Shown: one piece after another, positions 1-10,598 of the stretch
Layout of the letters: the number at the start of each line of letters is the position of its first letter
How positions within the stretch are numbered: the stretch's first letter is position 1
Assembly: GCA_023151315.1 (NCBI GenBank)
Contig: JAKLJE010000002.1
Coordinates: 62,001-126,000 of the forward strand
From: Bacteroidia bacterium
GTDB taxonomy: Bacteria > Bacteroidota > Bacteroidia > Palsa-965
Direction: 5' to 3'
DNA length: 64,000 nucleotides
Notes under the pieces: model-generated
Seen by the model: only the letters and a program-made list of their open reading frames with translations
What the model was told of the DNA's origin: nothing
The model's database searches: none
Program-made: the position numbers and the translations under genes

Positions 1-1
1 T

Positions 2-310
2 AAGCGTGGCTTCGAAGGTGGTCAGATGCCGCTCCAGCGTCGTCTCCCTAAATTCGGATTCAAAAACATCAGCCGTGTTGAGTACAAGGGAATTAACCTT
101 GACGCTATCCAGGCTCTGATTGAGAAGAAGAATCTGACTTCTGTTGACTTCGAAACTCTCAAAGCAAACGGACTCGCAGGTAAAAATGATCTTGTAAAGA
201 TCCTTGGCCGTGGCGAACTGAAATCAAAAGTTGATGTGAAAGCACACGCTTTCTCTGCAACTGCAAAAGCAGCTATTGAAGCAAAGGGCGGAAGCGCCAC
301 AACTGTTTAA
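2..310 (+). CDS. rplO: 50S ribosomal protein L15 (3' part)
   Basis: The frame is open from base 2 and stops at TAA 308-310, giving the last 102 residues; the start lies before the window. The block GGQMPLQRRLPKFGF is the conserved glycine/arginine-rich region of L15, and the C-terminal half has the usual L18e/L15-type fold sequence ending in a small-residue tail. L15 is a primary 23S rRNA-binding protein of the large subunit. It directly precedes secY with one base between stop and start, the usual order at the end of the spc operon. The call is secure; only the N-terminus is missing. Confidence 0.97.
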   Translation, partial: KRGFEGGQMPLQRRLPKFGFKNISRVEYKGINLDAIQALIEKKNLTSVDFETLKANGLAGKNDLVKILGRGELKSKVDVKAHAFSATAKAAIEAKGGSATTV

Positions 311-311
311 T

Positions 312-1667
312 ATGAAGAAGTTCATAGGAACGATAAAGAACATTTTCTCCATCGAGGAGTTGCGTCAGCGTATTATTTATACGCTCGGCTTCCTGTTGGT
401 TTACCGTTTGGGATCCTACGTGGTTCTCCCTGGGGTAAATCCGGATGCTTTGGCGCAGGCTCAATCTGATGATCAGGGAATTTTGGGTCTTATCAATATT
501 TTTGCGGGCGGTGCATTCAGCCGTGCATCGATTTTTGCATTGGGTATTATGCCGTATATCTCGGCGTCCATCATCCTGCAGTTGCTGACTATGGCATTGC
601 CTTATTTCCAGCGCATGCAGCGTGAAGGGGAAAGCGGCCGCAAAAAGATCAATCAGTATACACGTTATCTGACTGTTGTTATCACTGCGATGCAGGCTAT
701 CGGTTACCTGTCAACGCAGGTTTCTGACAAACCTGGAGTGGTTGTCAACGAAAGTCAGTTCTGGTATTTCCAGTCAATTGTTATTCTCGTTACCGGAACC
801 ATGTTTGTAATGTGGTTGGGTGAGAAGATCACGGACAAAGGAATCGGAAACGGTATTTCATTGATCATCATGATCGGTATCGTTGCTCGTCTTCCGTTCG
901 CATTCACTTCTGAATTCGGTTCACGACTGGAATCTGAAGGTGGCGGATTGATCATGTTCCTGATTGAGCTTGCAGTGCTTCTTATGGTAATCATCGGATG
1001 TATCCTTCTCGTACAGGGAACACGCAGAATTCCGATTCACTTCGCGAAACGCATCGTTGGCAATCGTCAATATGGCGGTCAGCGTAACTACATTCCACTG
1101 AAAGTAAACGCATCCGGTGTAATGCCGATCATCTTCGCTCAGGCGATTGTAATGATTCCTATTCAGCTGGCTGGATTTGCTTCCGGAACTGATGGAGAAG
1201 CGGGTTGGTTCGTTCGTGAGTTCGGTAACAACTACGGTTTGTGGTACAATCTGTTCACAGCGCTCCTCATCATTGTGTTCACGTATTTCTACACTGCAAT
1301 TACAGTGAATCCGAACAACATGGCGGATGAAATGAAGCGTAACGAAGGTTATATTCCGGGAGTTAAGCCTGGTAAGAAAACTGCTGAGTATATCGACCAG
1401 GTGATGTCTCGTATCACTCTTCCTGGAGCTATCATGCTCGCGTTGGTTGCGATTCTTCCTGCGATTGTTATCCGTTTCGGAGTGAACAACGAATTCGCAC
1501 AGTTCTACGGTGGAACAAGTATCCTCATCCTTGTGGGTGTAGTTCTTGATACACTGCAACAAATTGAAAGTTATCTTCTGATGCGTCATTACGACGGATT
1601 GTTGAAGTCCGGCCGAATTAAGGGACGTTCATCTGTAGGAATGCAGGCTACCTCTGCCCAGTATTAA
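312..1667 (+). CDS. secY: Preprotein translocase subunit SecY
   Basis: SecY forms the protein-conducting channel of the inner membrane with SecE and SecG. The 451-residue product has about ten hydrophobic segments, a plug-region start (GGAFSRASIFALGIMPYIS) and the conserved cytoplasmic loop with RRIPIHFAKR, all in family order, and its length is normal. ATG 312 is chosen because it lies one base after the rplO stop and begins MKKFIGTIKNIFSI, a normal SecY N-terminus. An in-frame ATG at 276 lies inside rplO and would only add 12 unrelated residues. The gene is cotranscribed with the ribosomal genes around it. Confidence 0.97.
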   Translation: MKKFIGTIKNIFSIEELRQRIIYTLGFLLVYRLGSYVVLPGVNPDALAQAQSDDQGILGLINIFAGGAFSRASIFALGIMPYISASIILQLLTMALPYFQRMQREGESGRKKINQYTRYLTVVITAMQAIGYLSTQVSDKPGVVVNESQFWYFQSIVILVTGTMFVMWLGEKITDKGIGNGISLIIMIGIVARLPFAFTSEFGSRLESEGGGLIMFLIELAVLLMVIIGCILLVQGTRRIPIHFAKRIVGNRQYGGQRNYIPLKVNASGVMPIIFAQAIVMIPIQLAGFASGTDGEAGWFVREFGNNYGLWYNLFTALLIIVFTYFYTAITVNPNNMADEMKRNEGYIPGVKPGKKTAEYIDQVMSRITLPGAIMLALVAILPAIVIRFGVNNEFAQFYGGTSILILVGVVLDTLQQIESYLLMRHYDGLLKSGRIKGRSSVGMQATSAQY

Positions 1668-1670
1668 CAG

Positions 1671-2459
1671 ATGATACACCTTAAGACAGCCGAAGAAATA
1701 GAGTTATTACGGCAGAGTTCTTTGCTTGTTGGAAAAACCCTTGCAGCCGTCGCACGAGTAATCGGCGAAGGTGTAAGTACGATTGCACTCGATAAAGTTG
1801 CGGAACAGTTTATTCGCGACAATGGTGGTGTGCCGGCGTTCAAAGGTTATCGTGGATTTCCCGGTTCCCTGTGTATTTCAGTAAACTCACAGGTGGTACA
1901 TGGAATTCCCGGTAAGTATGAACTTAAATCCGGAGACATCATTTCAGTGGATTGCGGAGTTAAGATGAACGGATATTATGGAGATTCAGCTTTTACATTT
2001 CCTGTTGGAGACGTGAAGCCGGAGATTCTGGATCTGCTTCGTGTAACAAAAGAATCGCTCTACAAAGGAATCGAGAAAGCAGTTGCCGGAAATCGTATGG
2101 GCGATGTGAGTGAAGCAATTCAGTCGCATGCCGAAAAACACGGTTACGGCGTGGTTCGTGAATTGGTTGGACATGGAGTAGGTAAGAATCTTCATGAAGA
2201 ACCGGAAGTCCCGAACTATGGACGCAGAGGGTCGGGTCCGAAATTGGCCGCAGGTCTGGTGATCGCGATTGAACCTATGATTAACATGGGAACGAAAAGC
2301 GTGAAGCAGCACAGCGACGGATGGACGATTACCACAGCTGATGGTAAACCATCTGCTCATTATGAGCATACCATTGCAGTAGGAACCAACAAGGCAGATA
2401 TTCTGTCATCGTTCGAAGAAGTCGAACAGGTATTGAAAGAAAGATTGATTGTAATATAA
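1671..2459 (+). CDS. map: Methionine aminopeptidase, type I
   Basis: Removes the initiator methionine from new proteins in the cytoplasm. The 262-residue product has the pita-bread metal-ligand pattern: two Asp in VDCGVKMNGYYGDSAFTF, His in GHGVGKNLHEEPEVPNYG, Glu in IEPMINMG and Glu in HYEHTIAVG. It has no N-terminal zinc-finger extension, so it is a type Ia-like enzyme. It starts 3 bases after secY and its stop abuts the infA start, so secY, map and infA are probably translationally linked. The secY-map-infA order is common in Bacteroidota and Firmicutes. Confidence 0.97.
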   Translation: MIHLKTAEEIELLRQSSLLVGKTLAAVARVIGEGVSTIALDKVAEQFIRDNGGVPAFKGYRGFPGSLCISVNSQVVHGIPGKYELKSGDIISVDCGVKMNGYYGDSAFTFPVGDVKPEILDLLRVTKESLYKGIEKAVAGNRMGDVSEAIQSHAEKHGYGVVRELVGHGVGKNLHEEPEVPNYGRRGSGPKLAAGLVIAIEPMINMGTKSVKQHSDGWTITTADGKPSAHYEHTIAVGTNKADILSSFEEVEQVLKERLIVI

Positions 2460-2678
2460 ATGGCAAAAACGGAGTCAATAGAGCAGGATGGAACCATCAT
2501 CGAAGCGCTTTCGAACGCAATGTTCAGAGTGGAACTCGAGAATGGACACGTTGTTGTGGCGCATATCTCAGGAAAAATGAGAATGAACTACATCAAGATT
2601 CTGCCGGGAGATAAAGTGAAAGTGGAGATTTCGCCATACGATCTTACAAAGGGAAGAATTTCATACAGATATAAATAA
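2460..2678 (+). CDS. infA: Translation initiation factor IF-1
   Basis: A single S1/OB-fold protein of 72 residues, the standard length, that binds the A site of the 30S subunit during initiation. [20 protein letters not shown] and the later motif GRISYRYK match the family from end to end. ATG 2460 follows the map TAA with no spacing, which indicates re-initiation or coupled translation. Secure. Confidence 0.97.
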   Translation: MAKTESIEQDGTIIEALSNAMFRVELENGHVVVAHISGKMRMNYIKILPGDKVKVEISPYDLTKGRISYRYK

Positions 2679-2732
2679 GCAGGAAGCGGTTTGAGTTGTA
2701 ACCGTGGAGAGCACTAACTAAAACGAAGACCG

Positions 2733-2852
2733 ATGAAGGTTAGAACATCAGTCAAAAAACGCAGCGCAGAATGCATCGTAGTACGACGCAAAGGCCGTGT
2801 TTATGTGATTAACAAGAAGAACCCAAAGTTCAAACAGCGTCAGAAAAACTGA
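2733..2852 (+). CDS. rpmJ: 50S ribosomal protein L36, cysteine-poor form
   Basis: A 39-residue gene beginning [20 protein letters not shown] and ending [10 protein letters not shown], which matches L36 throughout. The zinc-binding form of L36 has three cysteines and a histidine. Here only one of them remains (Cys14); the equivalents of Cys11, Cys27 and His32 are Arg/Ser, Asn and Phe. This is the so-called C-minus form, which does not need zinc. It lies between infA and rpsM, the conserved place for rpmJ. The C-terminus is one or two residues longer than usual. Confidence 0.95.
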   Translation: MKVRTSVKKRSAECIVVRRKGRVYVINKKNPKFKQRQKN

Positions 2853-2890
2853 TCTGTAACGGAATTAAGAACAATTAGAAAAAACGATAA

Positions 2891-3268
2891 ATGGCTAGGA
2901 TTTCTGGTATCGATTTACCGAAAAACAAAAGAGGCGAAATTGGTCTTACCTACATCTATGGTATCGGCCGCAGCACAGCTCGCCGTATCCTTACAGAGGC
3001 TGGTGTTGATTTCAACACAAAGGTTTCTGAATGGAACGACGACCAACTGAACAAGATCCGTACGTTCATCAACGACAACATCAAAGTTGAAGGTGCATTG
3101 CGTTCTGAAACACAGTTGAGCATCAAGCGTCTGATGGACATTGGATGTTACCGTGGTGTTCGTCACCGTCTCGGACTTCCGGTTCGCGGTCAGTCGACCA
3201 AAAACAACTCACGTACCCGCAAAGGGAAACGTAAAACAGTTGCTAACAAGAAGAAGGCAACCAAGTAA
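2891..3268 (+). CDS. rpsM: 30S ribosomal protein S13
   Basis: S13 sits in the head of the 30S subunit and contacts the P-site tRNA and the 50S subunit. The 125-residue protein starts [20 protein letters not shown], has the helix-two-turn-helix region [11 protein letters not shown], and ends in the basic tail ([18 protein letters not shown] and following lysines) that reaches the tRNA. Length is normal. It opens the rpsM-rpsK-rpsD-rpoA-rplQ part of the operon. Confidence 0.97.
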   Translation: MARISGIDLPKNKRGEIGLTYIYGIGRSTARRILTEAGVDFNTKVSEWNDDQLNKIRTFINDNIKVEGALRSETQLSIKRLMDIGCYRGVRHRLGLPVRGQSTKNNSRTRKGKRKTVANKKKATK

Positions 3269-3335
3269 AAGCACATTCTTTAACGTTGGCGGCTTAATGC
3301 GAATGAATCCGGCGGCGTAAAAAGTTATAAAGACA

Positions 3336-3758
3336 ATGGCTAAACAAACATCAACATCAGGTAAAGCCGGTGCAACCGGTAAAGCCGCAGCGAAGAAGCG
3401 CGTAGTGAAGGTAGATGCTACCGGAGAAGCGCATATCAACGCTACATTCAACAACATCATCATTACACTGACTAACCTTCAGGGTCAAACGATCTCTTGG
3501 TCAAGTGCAGGTAAGATGGGATTCCGCGGTTCGAAGAAGAACACGCCTTATGCTGCGCAGACAGCTGCACAGGATTGCGGCAAAGTGGCATTCGATGCAG
3601 GTTTGCGTAAAGTAAAAGTTTACGTGAAAGGTCCGGGAGCAGGTCGTGAATCTGCTATCCGTTCACTGAACCAGGCAGGAATTGAAATCACAGAAATCGT
3701 GGATATCACTCCGATTCCACACAACGGATGCCGTCCTCCAAAACGTCGTCGTGTTTAA
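3336..3758 (+). CDS. rpsK: 30S ribosomal protein S11
   Basis: S11 lies on the platform of the 30S subunit near the E site. The core is recognised by [33 protein letters not shown] and the C-terminal [13 protein letters not shown]. At 140 residues it is slightly longer than the E. coli protein because of an N-terminal Ala/Lys-rich extension of about 20 residues ([20 protein letters not shown]), as in many Bacteroidota. ATG 3336 gives this extension and is preceded by an A-rich stretch rather than a Shine-Dalgarno sequence. Confidence 0.96.
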   Translation: MAKQTSTSGKAGATGKAAAKKRVVKVDATGEAHINATFNNIIITLTNLQGQTISWSSAGKMGFRGSKKNTPYAAQTAAQDCGKVAFDAGLRKVKVYVKGPGAGRESAIRSLNQAGIEITEIVDITPIPHNGCRPPKRRRV

Positions 3759-3783
3759 TTGAACAAGTAAGAGAACTACTACA

Positions 3784-4386
3784 ATGGCAAGATACATCGG
3801 CCCAAAATCAAAGATCGCCCGCAGATTCCGCGAGCCAATTTTCGGACCTGACAAGGCACTCGAAAAGAAGAACTACGGACCTGGTCAGCACGGTGCTGGC
3901 TCTAAGCGCGCAAAGAAATCAGAATACGCTGTTCAGCTCGCTGAGAAGCAGAAGGTGAAATACACGTACGGTATTCTGGAGCGTCAGTTTGCACTCGTTT
4001 TCGATCGTGCATCACGTTCTAAAGGAATCACCGGTGAGGTTCTTCTTCAGTTGATCGAGGCTCGCCTTGACAACGTTGTATACCGCATGGGAATCGCTCC
4101 TACACGCGCAGGCGCACGTCAGCTTGTTTCTCACGCTCACATCATGGTGAACGGAGAAGTGGTTAACGTTCCTTCATACACTTTGAAGCCAGGTGACGTT
4201 GTATCTGTTCGTGAAAAATCGAAGACTCTTGAATCCATCACTAACTCTGTTGGATCAGGAAGCAGCTTCCCTTGGATCGAGTTCAACGCTTCTAACCTCG
4301 AAGGAAAGTTTGTTACTTATCCTGAGCGTACTCAGATTCCTGAAAACATCAAAGAACAGTTGATCGTCGAATTGTACTCGAAGTAA
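3784..4386 (+). CDS. rpsD: 30S ribosomal protein S4
   Basis: S4 nucleates 30S assembly by binding the 5' domain of 16S rRNA. The 200-residue product begins [20 protein letters not shown] and has the S4 RNA-binding domain at roughly residues 93-155 ([33 protein letters not shown]). It lacks the N-terminal zinc cysteines found in some S4 proteins. It lies 25 bases after rpsK and before rpoA. Confidence 0.97.
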   Translation: MARYIGPKSKIARRFREPIFGPDKALEKKNYGPGQHGAGSKRAKKSEYAVQLAEKQKVKYTYGILERQFALVFDRASRSKGITGEVLLQLIEARLDNVVYRMGIAPTRAGARQLVSHAHIMVNGEVVNVPSYTLKPGDVVSVREKSKTLESITNSVGSGSSFPWIEFNASNLEGKFVTYPERTQIPENIKEQLIVELYSK

Positions 4387-4448
4387 TCCGCTTCGTTTTA
4401 ACTGAAACGTTCACTGAATTAAAACAACAACAAACTCTAAATATCACT

Positions 4449-5441
4449 ATGGGCATCCTTGCATTCCAGAAACCAGATAAAGTGATCATGATTCAGTCAA
4501 GTGAGACTGACGGACTTTTCGAGTTCCGTCCGCTTGAGCCGGGTTATGGTATTACCATCGGAAACGCATTGCGCCGTATCCTTCTTTCTTCTCTTGAAGG
4601 ATATGCAATCACTACTATCCGCATTGAAGGTGTTGACCACGAGTTCTCCACTATCAAAGGCGTAATGGAAGATGTAACTGAAATGGTTCTGAACTTCAAG
4701 CAGATCCGTTTCAAGCGTCAGATCGAAACTTCTGACAGCGAAAAGGTTGTTGTAAACATCACAGGTAAAACTCAGCTTACTGCAGGAGATATCGGCAAAT
4801 TCACTTCAGGCTTCCAGGTTCTGAATCCGGATTTCGTGATCTGCAACATGGAGCCAACTGTGAAACTGAAGATCGAACTCACAATCGAAAAAGGTCGTGG
4901 TTATGTTCCTTCTGAAGAAAACAAGCCTGTAAATGCTCCGATCGGTCTTATTCCGATTGACGCAATCTATACACCGATCCGCAACGTGAAGTTTTCTGTA
5001 GAAAACTACCGCGTTGAACAGAAAACTGACTACGAGAAACTCGTTCTCGAAATCGTAACTGACGGTTCAATTCATCCGAAAGATGCTTTGAAAGAAGCTG
5101 CGAAAATTCTGATTCACCACTTCATGCTGTTCTCTGATGACAAGATCACTCTTGACACAGTTGAGAAAGCATCTTCTGAAGAGTTTGATGAAGATTCACT
5201 GCACATGCGTCAGCTGCTTAAGACCAAGCTTGTTGATATGGATCTTTCAGTGCGCGCACTCAACTGCCTCAAAGCAGCTGATGTTGAAACACTCGGTGAT
5301 CTCGTATCATTCAACAAGAACGACCTTTTAAAGTTCCGCAACTTCGGTAAGAAGTCGCTCACAGAACTCGAAGAGCTTGTTGCAAGCAAAGGCTTGAACT
5401 TCGGAATGAACGTAGCGAAATATAAACTCGATCGCGACTAA
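4449..5441 (+). CDS. rpoA: DNA-directed RNA polymerase alpha subunit
   Basis: The 330-residue protein has both alpha domains. The N-terminal dimerisation domain starts with [20 protein letters not shown]. The C-terminal domain (about 250-325) has [20 protein letters not shown] followed by [16 protein letters not shown], the helix-hairpin-helix region that touches UP elements and activators. Length is normal. ATG 4449 gives [17 protein letters not shown], typical for Bacteroidota. The gene sits between rpsD and rplQ as expected. Confidence 0.97.
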   Translation: MGILAFQKPDKVIMIQSSETDGLFEFRPLEPGYGITIGNALRRILLSSLEGYAITTIRIEGVDHEFSTIKGVMEDVTEMVLNFKQIRFKRQIETSDSEKVVVNITGKTQLTAGDIGKFTSGFQVLNPDFVICNMEPTVKLKIELTIEKGRGYVPSEENKPVNAPIGLIPIDAIYTPIRNVKFSVENYRVEQKTDYEKLVLEIVTDGSIHPKDALKEAAKILIHHFMLFSDDKITLDTVEKASSEEFDEDSLHMRQLLKTKLVDMDLSVRALNCLKAADVETLGDLVSFNKNDLLKFRNFGKKSLTELEELVASKGLNFGMNVAKYKLDRD

Positions 5442-5543
5442 TTAAATACCTGAGAGCTGCGATTTGCGATGTACGGAATGCGTGCAGAAAAACTGAAAAG
5501 AAAAGCAAATCGGAAATCTCAACTCGAAAACCGTAAATAGAAA

Positions 5544-6044
5544 ATGAGACACGGAGATAAAATAAACAATCTGAAGCGCACCACGGCACACCGTGAAGCT
5601 TTGATGTCCAACATGGCAAGTTCATTGATCATGCACAAGCGTATCAACACAACTCTTGCTAAAGCGAAAGCACTTCGCGTTTATGTTGAGCCGATCATCA
5701 CACGCGCTAAAGAAGACAACCAGCACAACCGTCGCACAGTGTTCAGCTACTTGCAGAACAAAGAAGCGGTTACTGAGCTCTTCAAAGAAGTAGGCCCTAA
5801 AGTAGCGAACCGTCCGGGCGGATACACCCGCATCATCCGCTACAGCCTTACTGTAAGCCCGAAACCAACAGCTCGTCGTCGTAATGACAACGCAGATATG
5901 TGCCTGATTGAACTTGTTGATTACAACGAGTTGATGCTGAACAGCAAATCTGAAGGCAAGAAAGCGAAAACAACCCGCCGCGGTCGCAGCAAGTCGAAGA
6001 AGGCGGAAGGAACAACTGATAACACTGAAAGCAAAAGTGAATAA
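5544..6044 (+). CDS. rplQ: 50S ribosomal protein L17 with basic C-terminal extension
   Basis: L17 lies near the exit of the peptide tunnel. The first 130 residues match the family ([20 protein letters not shown], then [16 protein letters not shown]). The protein is 166 residues against about 127 in E. coli; the extra ~30 residues are a Lys/Arg/Ser-rich, low-complexity tail ([18 protein letters not shown] and an acidic end). Such tails are common in Bacteroidota L17. It is the last ribosomal gene here and is followed 25 bases later by a strong terminator. Confidence 0.95.
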   Translation: MRHGDKINNLKRTTAHREALMSNMASSLIMHKRINTTLAKAKALRVYVEPIITRAKEDNQHNRRTVFSYLQNKEAVTELFKEVGPKVANRPGGYTRIIRYSLTVSPKPTARRRNDNADMCLIELVDYNELMLNSKSEGKKAKTTRRGRSKSKKAEGTTDNTESKSE

Positions 6045-6069
6045 GTTGTCAGAAAGTTGATTTCATCAC

Positions 6070-6112
6070 GAAAAAGGGATACGGTAATTTTACCATGTCC
6101 CTTTTTCTTTAT
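6070..6112 (+). terminator. Rho-independent terminator of the ribosomal/rpoA operon
   Basis: GAAAAAGGGA at 6070-6079 pairs perfectly with TCCCTTTTTC at 6098-6107. The enclosed part can extend the stem through GGTAA/TTACC, and CTTT follows. It lies between the rplQ stop and the carA start, so it separates the ribosomal operon from carA. Confidence 0.85.
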
Positions 6113-6130
6113 CTATAAACAGGCCGACAA

Positions 6131-8612
<2,482 letters not shown>

Positions 8613-8730
8613 GCAGTAAGCATTTTGCCGTGCCGGAATAAAAAATTTTATAAGACTCAGGTTCGGGAGAAATTCAGCAGGAATTCTTTCTAACTTAGAG
8701 GCACAACGACACATTCAATTACACTACGAT

Positions 8731-10056
8731 ATGGATACGCTTAAGGAGAAATTTATCGCGAAAGCAAAGCCGATGGCGGCTGAGGTAAAAGCGATTATCA
8801 AAGAGCACGGCGATAAGAAGCTGGGAGAATATACAGTTGCGCAGGTTTATCAGGGCATGAAAGGTATTACCGGTCTTGTTACTGAAACATCTAAACTGGA
8901 CGCAGAAGAAGGAATCCGTTTCCGCGGATACAGCATTCCTGAATTGCGAGAGAAACTTCCGAAAGCTCCGAACGGAACAGAGCCATTGCCGGAAGGAATT
9001 TTCTATCTCATGCTGACAGGAGAACTTCCTACTGCAGATGAGGTTTACAACATCAGTAACAACTGGGCACGTCGTGCGATTGTTCCGAAGCATGTATTCG
9101 ATACACTCGATAAACTTCCTTCATCAACGCATCCGATGACCATGTTCAGCATCGGTGTGATGGCTATGCAGACAGAATCATTGTTTGCAAAAGCGTATCG
9201 TGAAGGTGCGAGTAAAAAAGATTACTGGGATTATGTGTATGAAGATTCAATGAATCTCATCGCTCGTCTTCCACGCATTGCTGCTTATATCTATCGCAAG
9301 AAGTATAAGAACAACGAGCATATTGAACCTGATCCGAAACTCGATTGGGCAGCGAACATTGCGCACATGATGGGTTACGAAGAATTTGATGTGAAGCGTT
9401 TGATGCGTTTGTACATGACCATTCACGCTGACCACGAAGGTGGAAACGTAAGTGCGCACACAACTCACCTCGTTGGTTCTGCATTGAGTGATCCGTATTT
9501 GTCATTTGCAGCAGGCTTGAATGGTCTTGCAGGTCCGTTGCATGGATTGGCGAATCAGGAAGTGATCATGTGGATTCTCAATATGCGTAAGGAAATCGGA
9601 AGCGATCTTCCGAGTGAAACGCAGATTGAAGAGTACATCAAGAAAACGTTGGAGAACGGTCGTGTTGTTCCTGGATATGGTCACGCAGTATTGCGCAAGA
9701 CTGATCCTCGTTTCGCAGCGCAGCAGGATTTCTATGCACGCTACATCAAGAATGTAAAAGGAGTTGATCCGCTTTGCGAAATTGTTCAGAGCATCTACAA
9801 AGTAGCACCTCCGATTCTTGAGTCAACCGGCAAGATTAAAAACCCTTGGCCGAACGTGGACGCGCATTCAGGAGCGTTGCTGATGCATTTTGGTATAACA
9901 GAATTTGATTTCTACACAGTTCTTTTCGGTGTTTCCCGTGCGCTTGGCGTGTGTGCATCACTGATCTGGGATCGCGCATTGGGTCATCCGATTGAGCGTC
10001 CGGGTTCAATCACAACTGAAGGAATCAAGAAGAAGATCGGAATTACTGTTTCTTAG
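8731..10056 (+). CDS. gltA: Citrate synthase, type I (eukaryotic/mitochondrial-like)
   Basis: Condenses acetyl-CoA with oxaloacetate to citrate. The 441-residue sequence follows the mitochondrial type rather than the hexameric bacterial type: PLHGLANQEV (His271), VPGYGHAVLRKTDPRF (His318) and WPNVDAHSG (Asp377), close to His274, His320 and Asp375 of the pig enzyme. It has no mitochondrial presequence and its N-terminus begins in the helical region (MDTLKEKFIAKAKPMAAEVK). Such enzymes are known from some Bacteroidota. A partial -7 element (TAACTTAG, 8691-8698) lies 33 bases upstream. A terminator follows 24 bases after the stop. Confidence 0.94.
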   Translation: MDTLKEKFIAKAKPMAAEVKAIIKEHGDKKLGEYTVAQVYQGMKGITGLVTETSKLDAEEGIRFRGYSIPELREKLPKAPNGTEPLPEGIFYLMLTGELPTADEVYNISNNWARRAIVPKHVFDTLDKLPSSTHPMTMFSIGVMAMQTESLFAKAYREGASKKDYWDYVYEDSMNLIARLPRIAAYIYRKKYKNNEHIEPDPKLDWAANIAHMMGYEEFDVKRLMRLYMTIHADHEGGNVSAHTTHLVGSALSDPYLSFAAGLNGLAGPLHGLANQEVIMWILNMRKEIGSDLPSETQIEEYIKKTLENGRVVPGYGHAVLRKTDPRFAAQQDFYARYIKNVKGVDPLCEIVQSIYKVAPPILESTGKIKNPWPNVDAHSGALLMHFGITEFDFYTVLFGVSRALGVCASLIWDRALGHPIERPGSITTEGIKKKIGITVS

Positions 10057-10079
10057 AGATTCAGTAAACCAAATAAACA

Positions 10080-10112
10080 AAAACTCACCTGTGAAAGCCG
10101 GTGAGTTTTTTT
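10080..10112 (+). terminator. Rho-independent terminator after citrate synthase
   Basis: AAAACTCACC (10080-10089) pairs with GGTGAGTTTT (10100-10109) around a 10-base loop, and the T run continues to 10112. It ends the gltA transcript and isolates the small cupredoxin gene. Confidence 0.85.
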
Positions 10113-10153
10113 GTAATTTCAAGTATCGGGTTCATTCTCAAAACGGAAATAAA

Positions 10154-10486
10154 ATGAAGTCAATTCTGCTTTTGTTATTCGTAAGCCTCACTCTTGTTTT
10201 TTCTTCCTGCAAGAAAGAAGAGCCGGGCGAACCCGGTCCGAATGAAGTGTGGCTGGAATATCAGTTGTTCCGTCCCTCTCAGATTCAGGTAGCACCTGGA
10301 ACCACCGTGAAGTTCATCAATAAAGGCAATCCGAATCATCAGGTGCAGGGAGCGCTGTTCTCAACAGGAACTTTGCAGACGGATGATGTGTATGAATACA
10401 CATTCAATGACCCGGGAGTTTATTACTTCACGTGCGGTATTCACGGCAATGTGCAATCTGAACAGGTTGCGGTCCGTGTGCAATAA
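10154..10486 (+). CDS. Cupredoxin-like lipoprotein
   Basis: A 110-residue secreted protein. The signal peptide MKSILLLLFVSLTLVFSSC ends in a lipobox (F-S-S-C), so it is probably lipid-anchored. The rest is a plastocyanin-like domain: PGTTVKFINKGNPNHQVQG supplies the first His, and FTCGIHGNV near the C-terminus supplies Cys and the second His of a type 1 copper site. The usual axial Met three to five residues after that His is absent (Val and Ser instead), so copper binding is likely but the axial ligand is unclear. ATG 10154 is chosen because it gives a complete lipoprotein signal; a longer frame overlaps gltA and the terminator. Confidence 0.8.
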   Translation: MKSILLLLFVSLTLVFSSCKKEEPGEPGPNEVWLEYQLFRPSQIQVAPGTTVKFINKGNPNHQVQGALFSTGTLQTDDVYEYTFNDPGVYYFTCGIHGNVQSEQVAVRVQ

Positions 10487-10598
10487 AGTCTTTCATTTAA
10501 CTATGCGCGCGGTCATAGAATTGCGCCTTCGTTAGGCAATAACTTCGTCCTCGTTACTGACTGATTTTATCAAGAAGTCGGCAATCAATATTCCGACT

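Noticed and set aside
921-1589. 222-codon minus-strand reading frame inside secY
   Set aside because: Antisense shadow of a highly conserved gene with no signal, motif or start context of its own.
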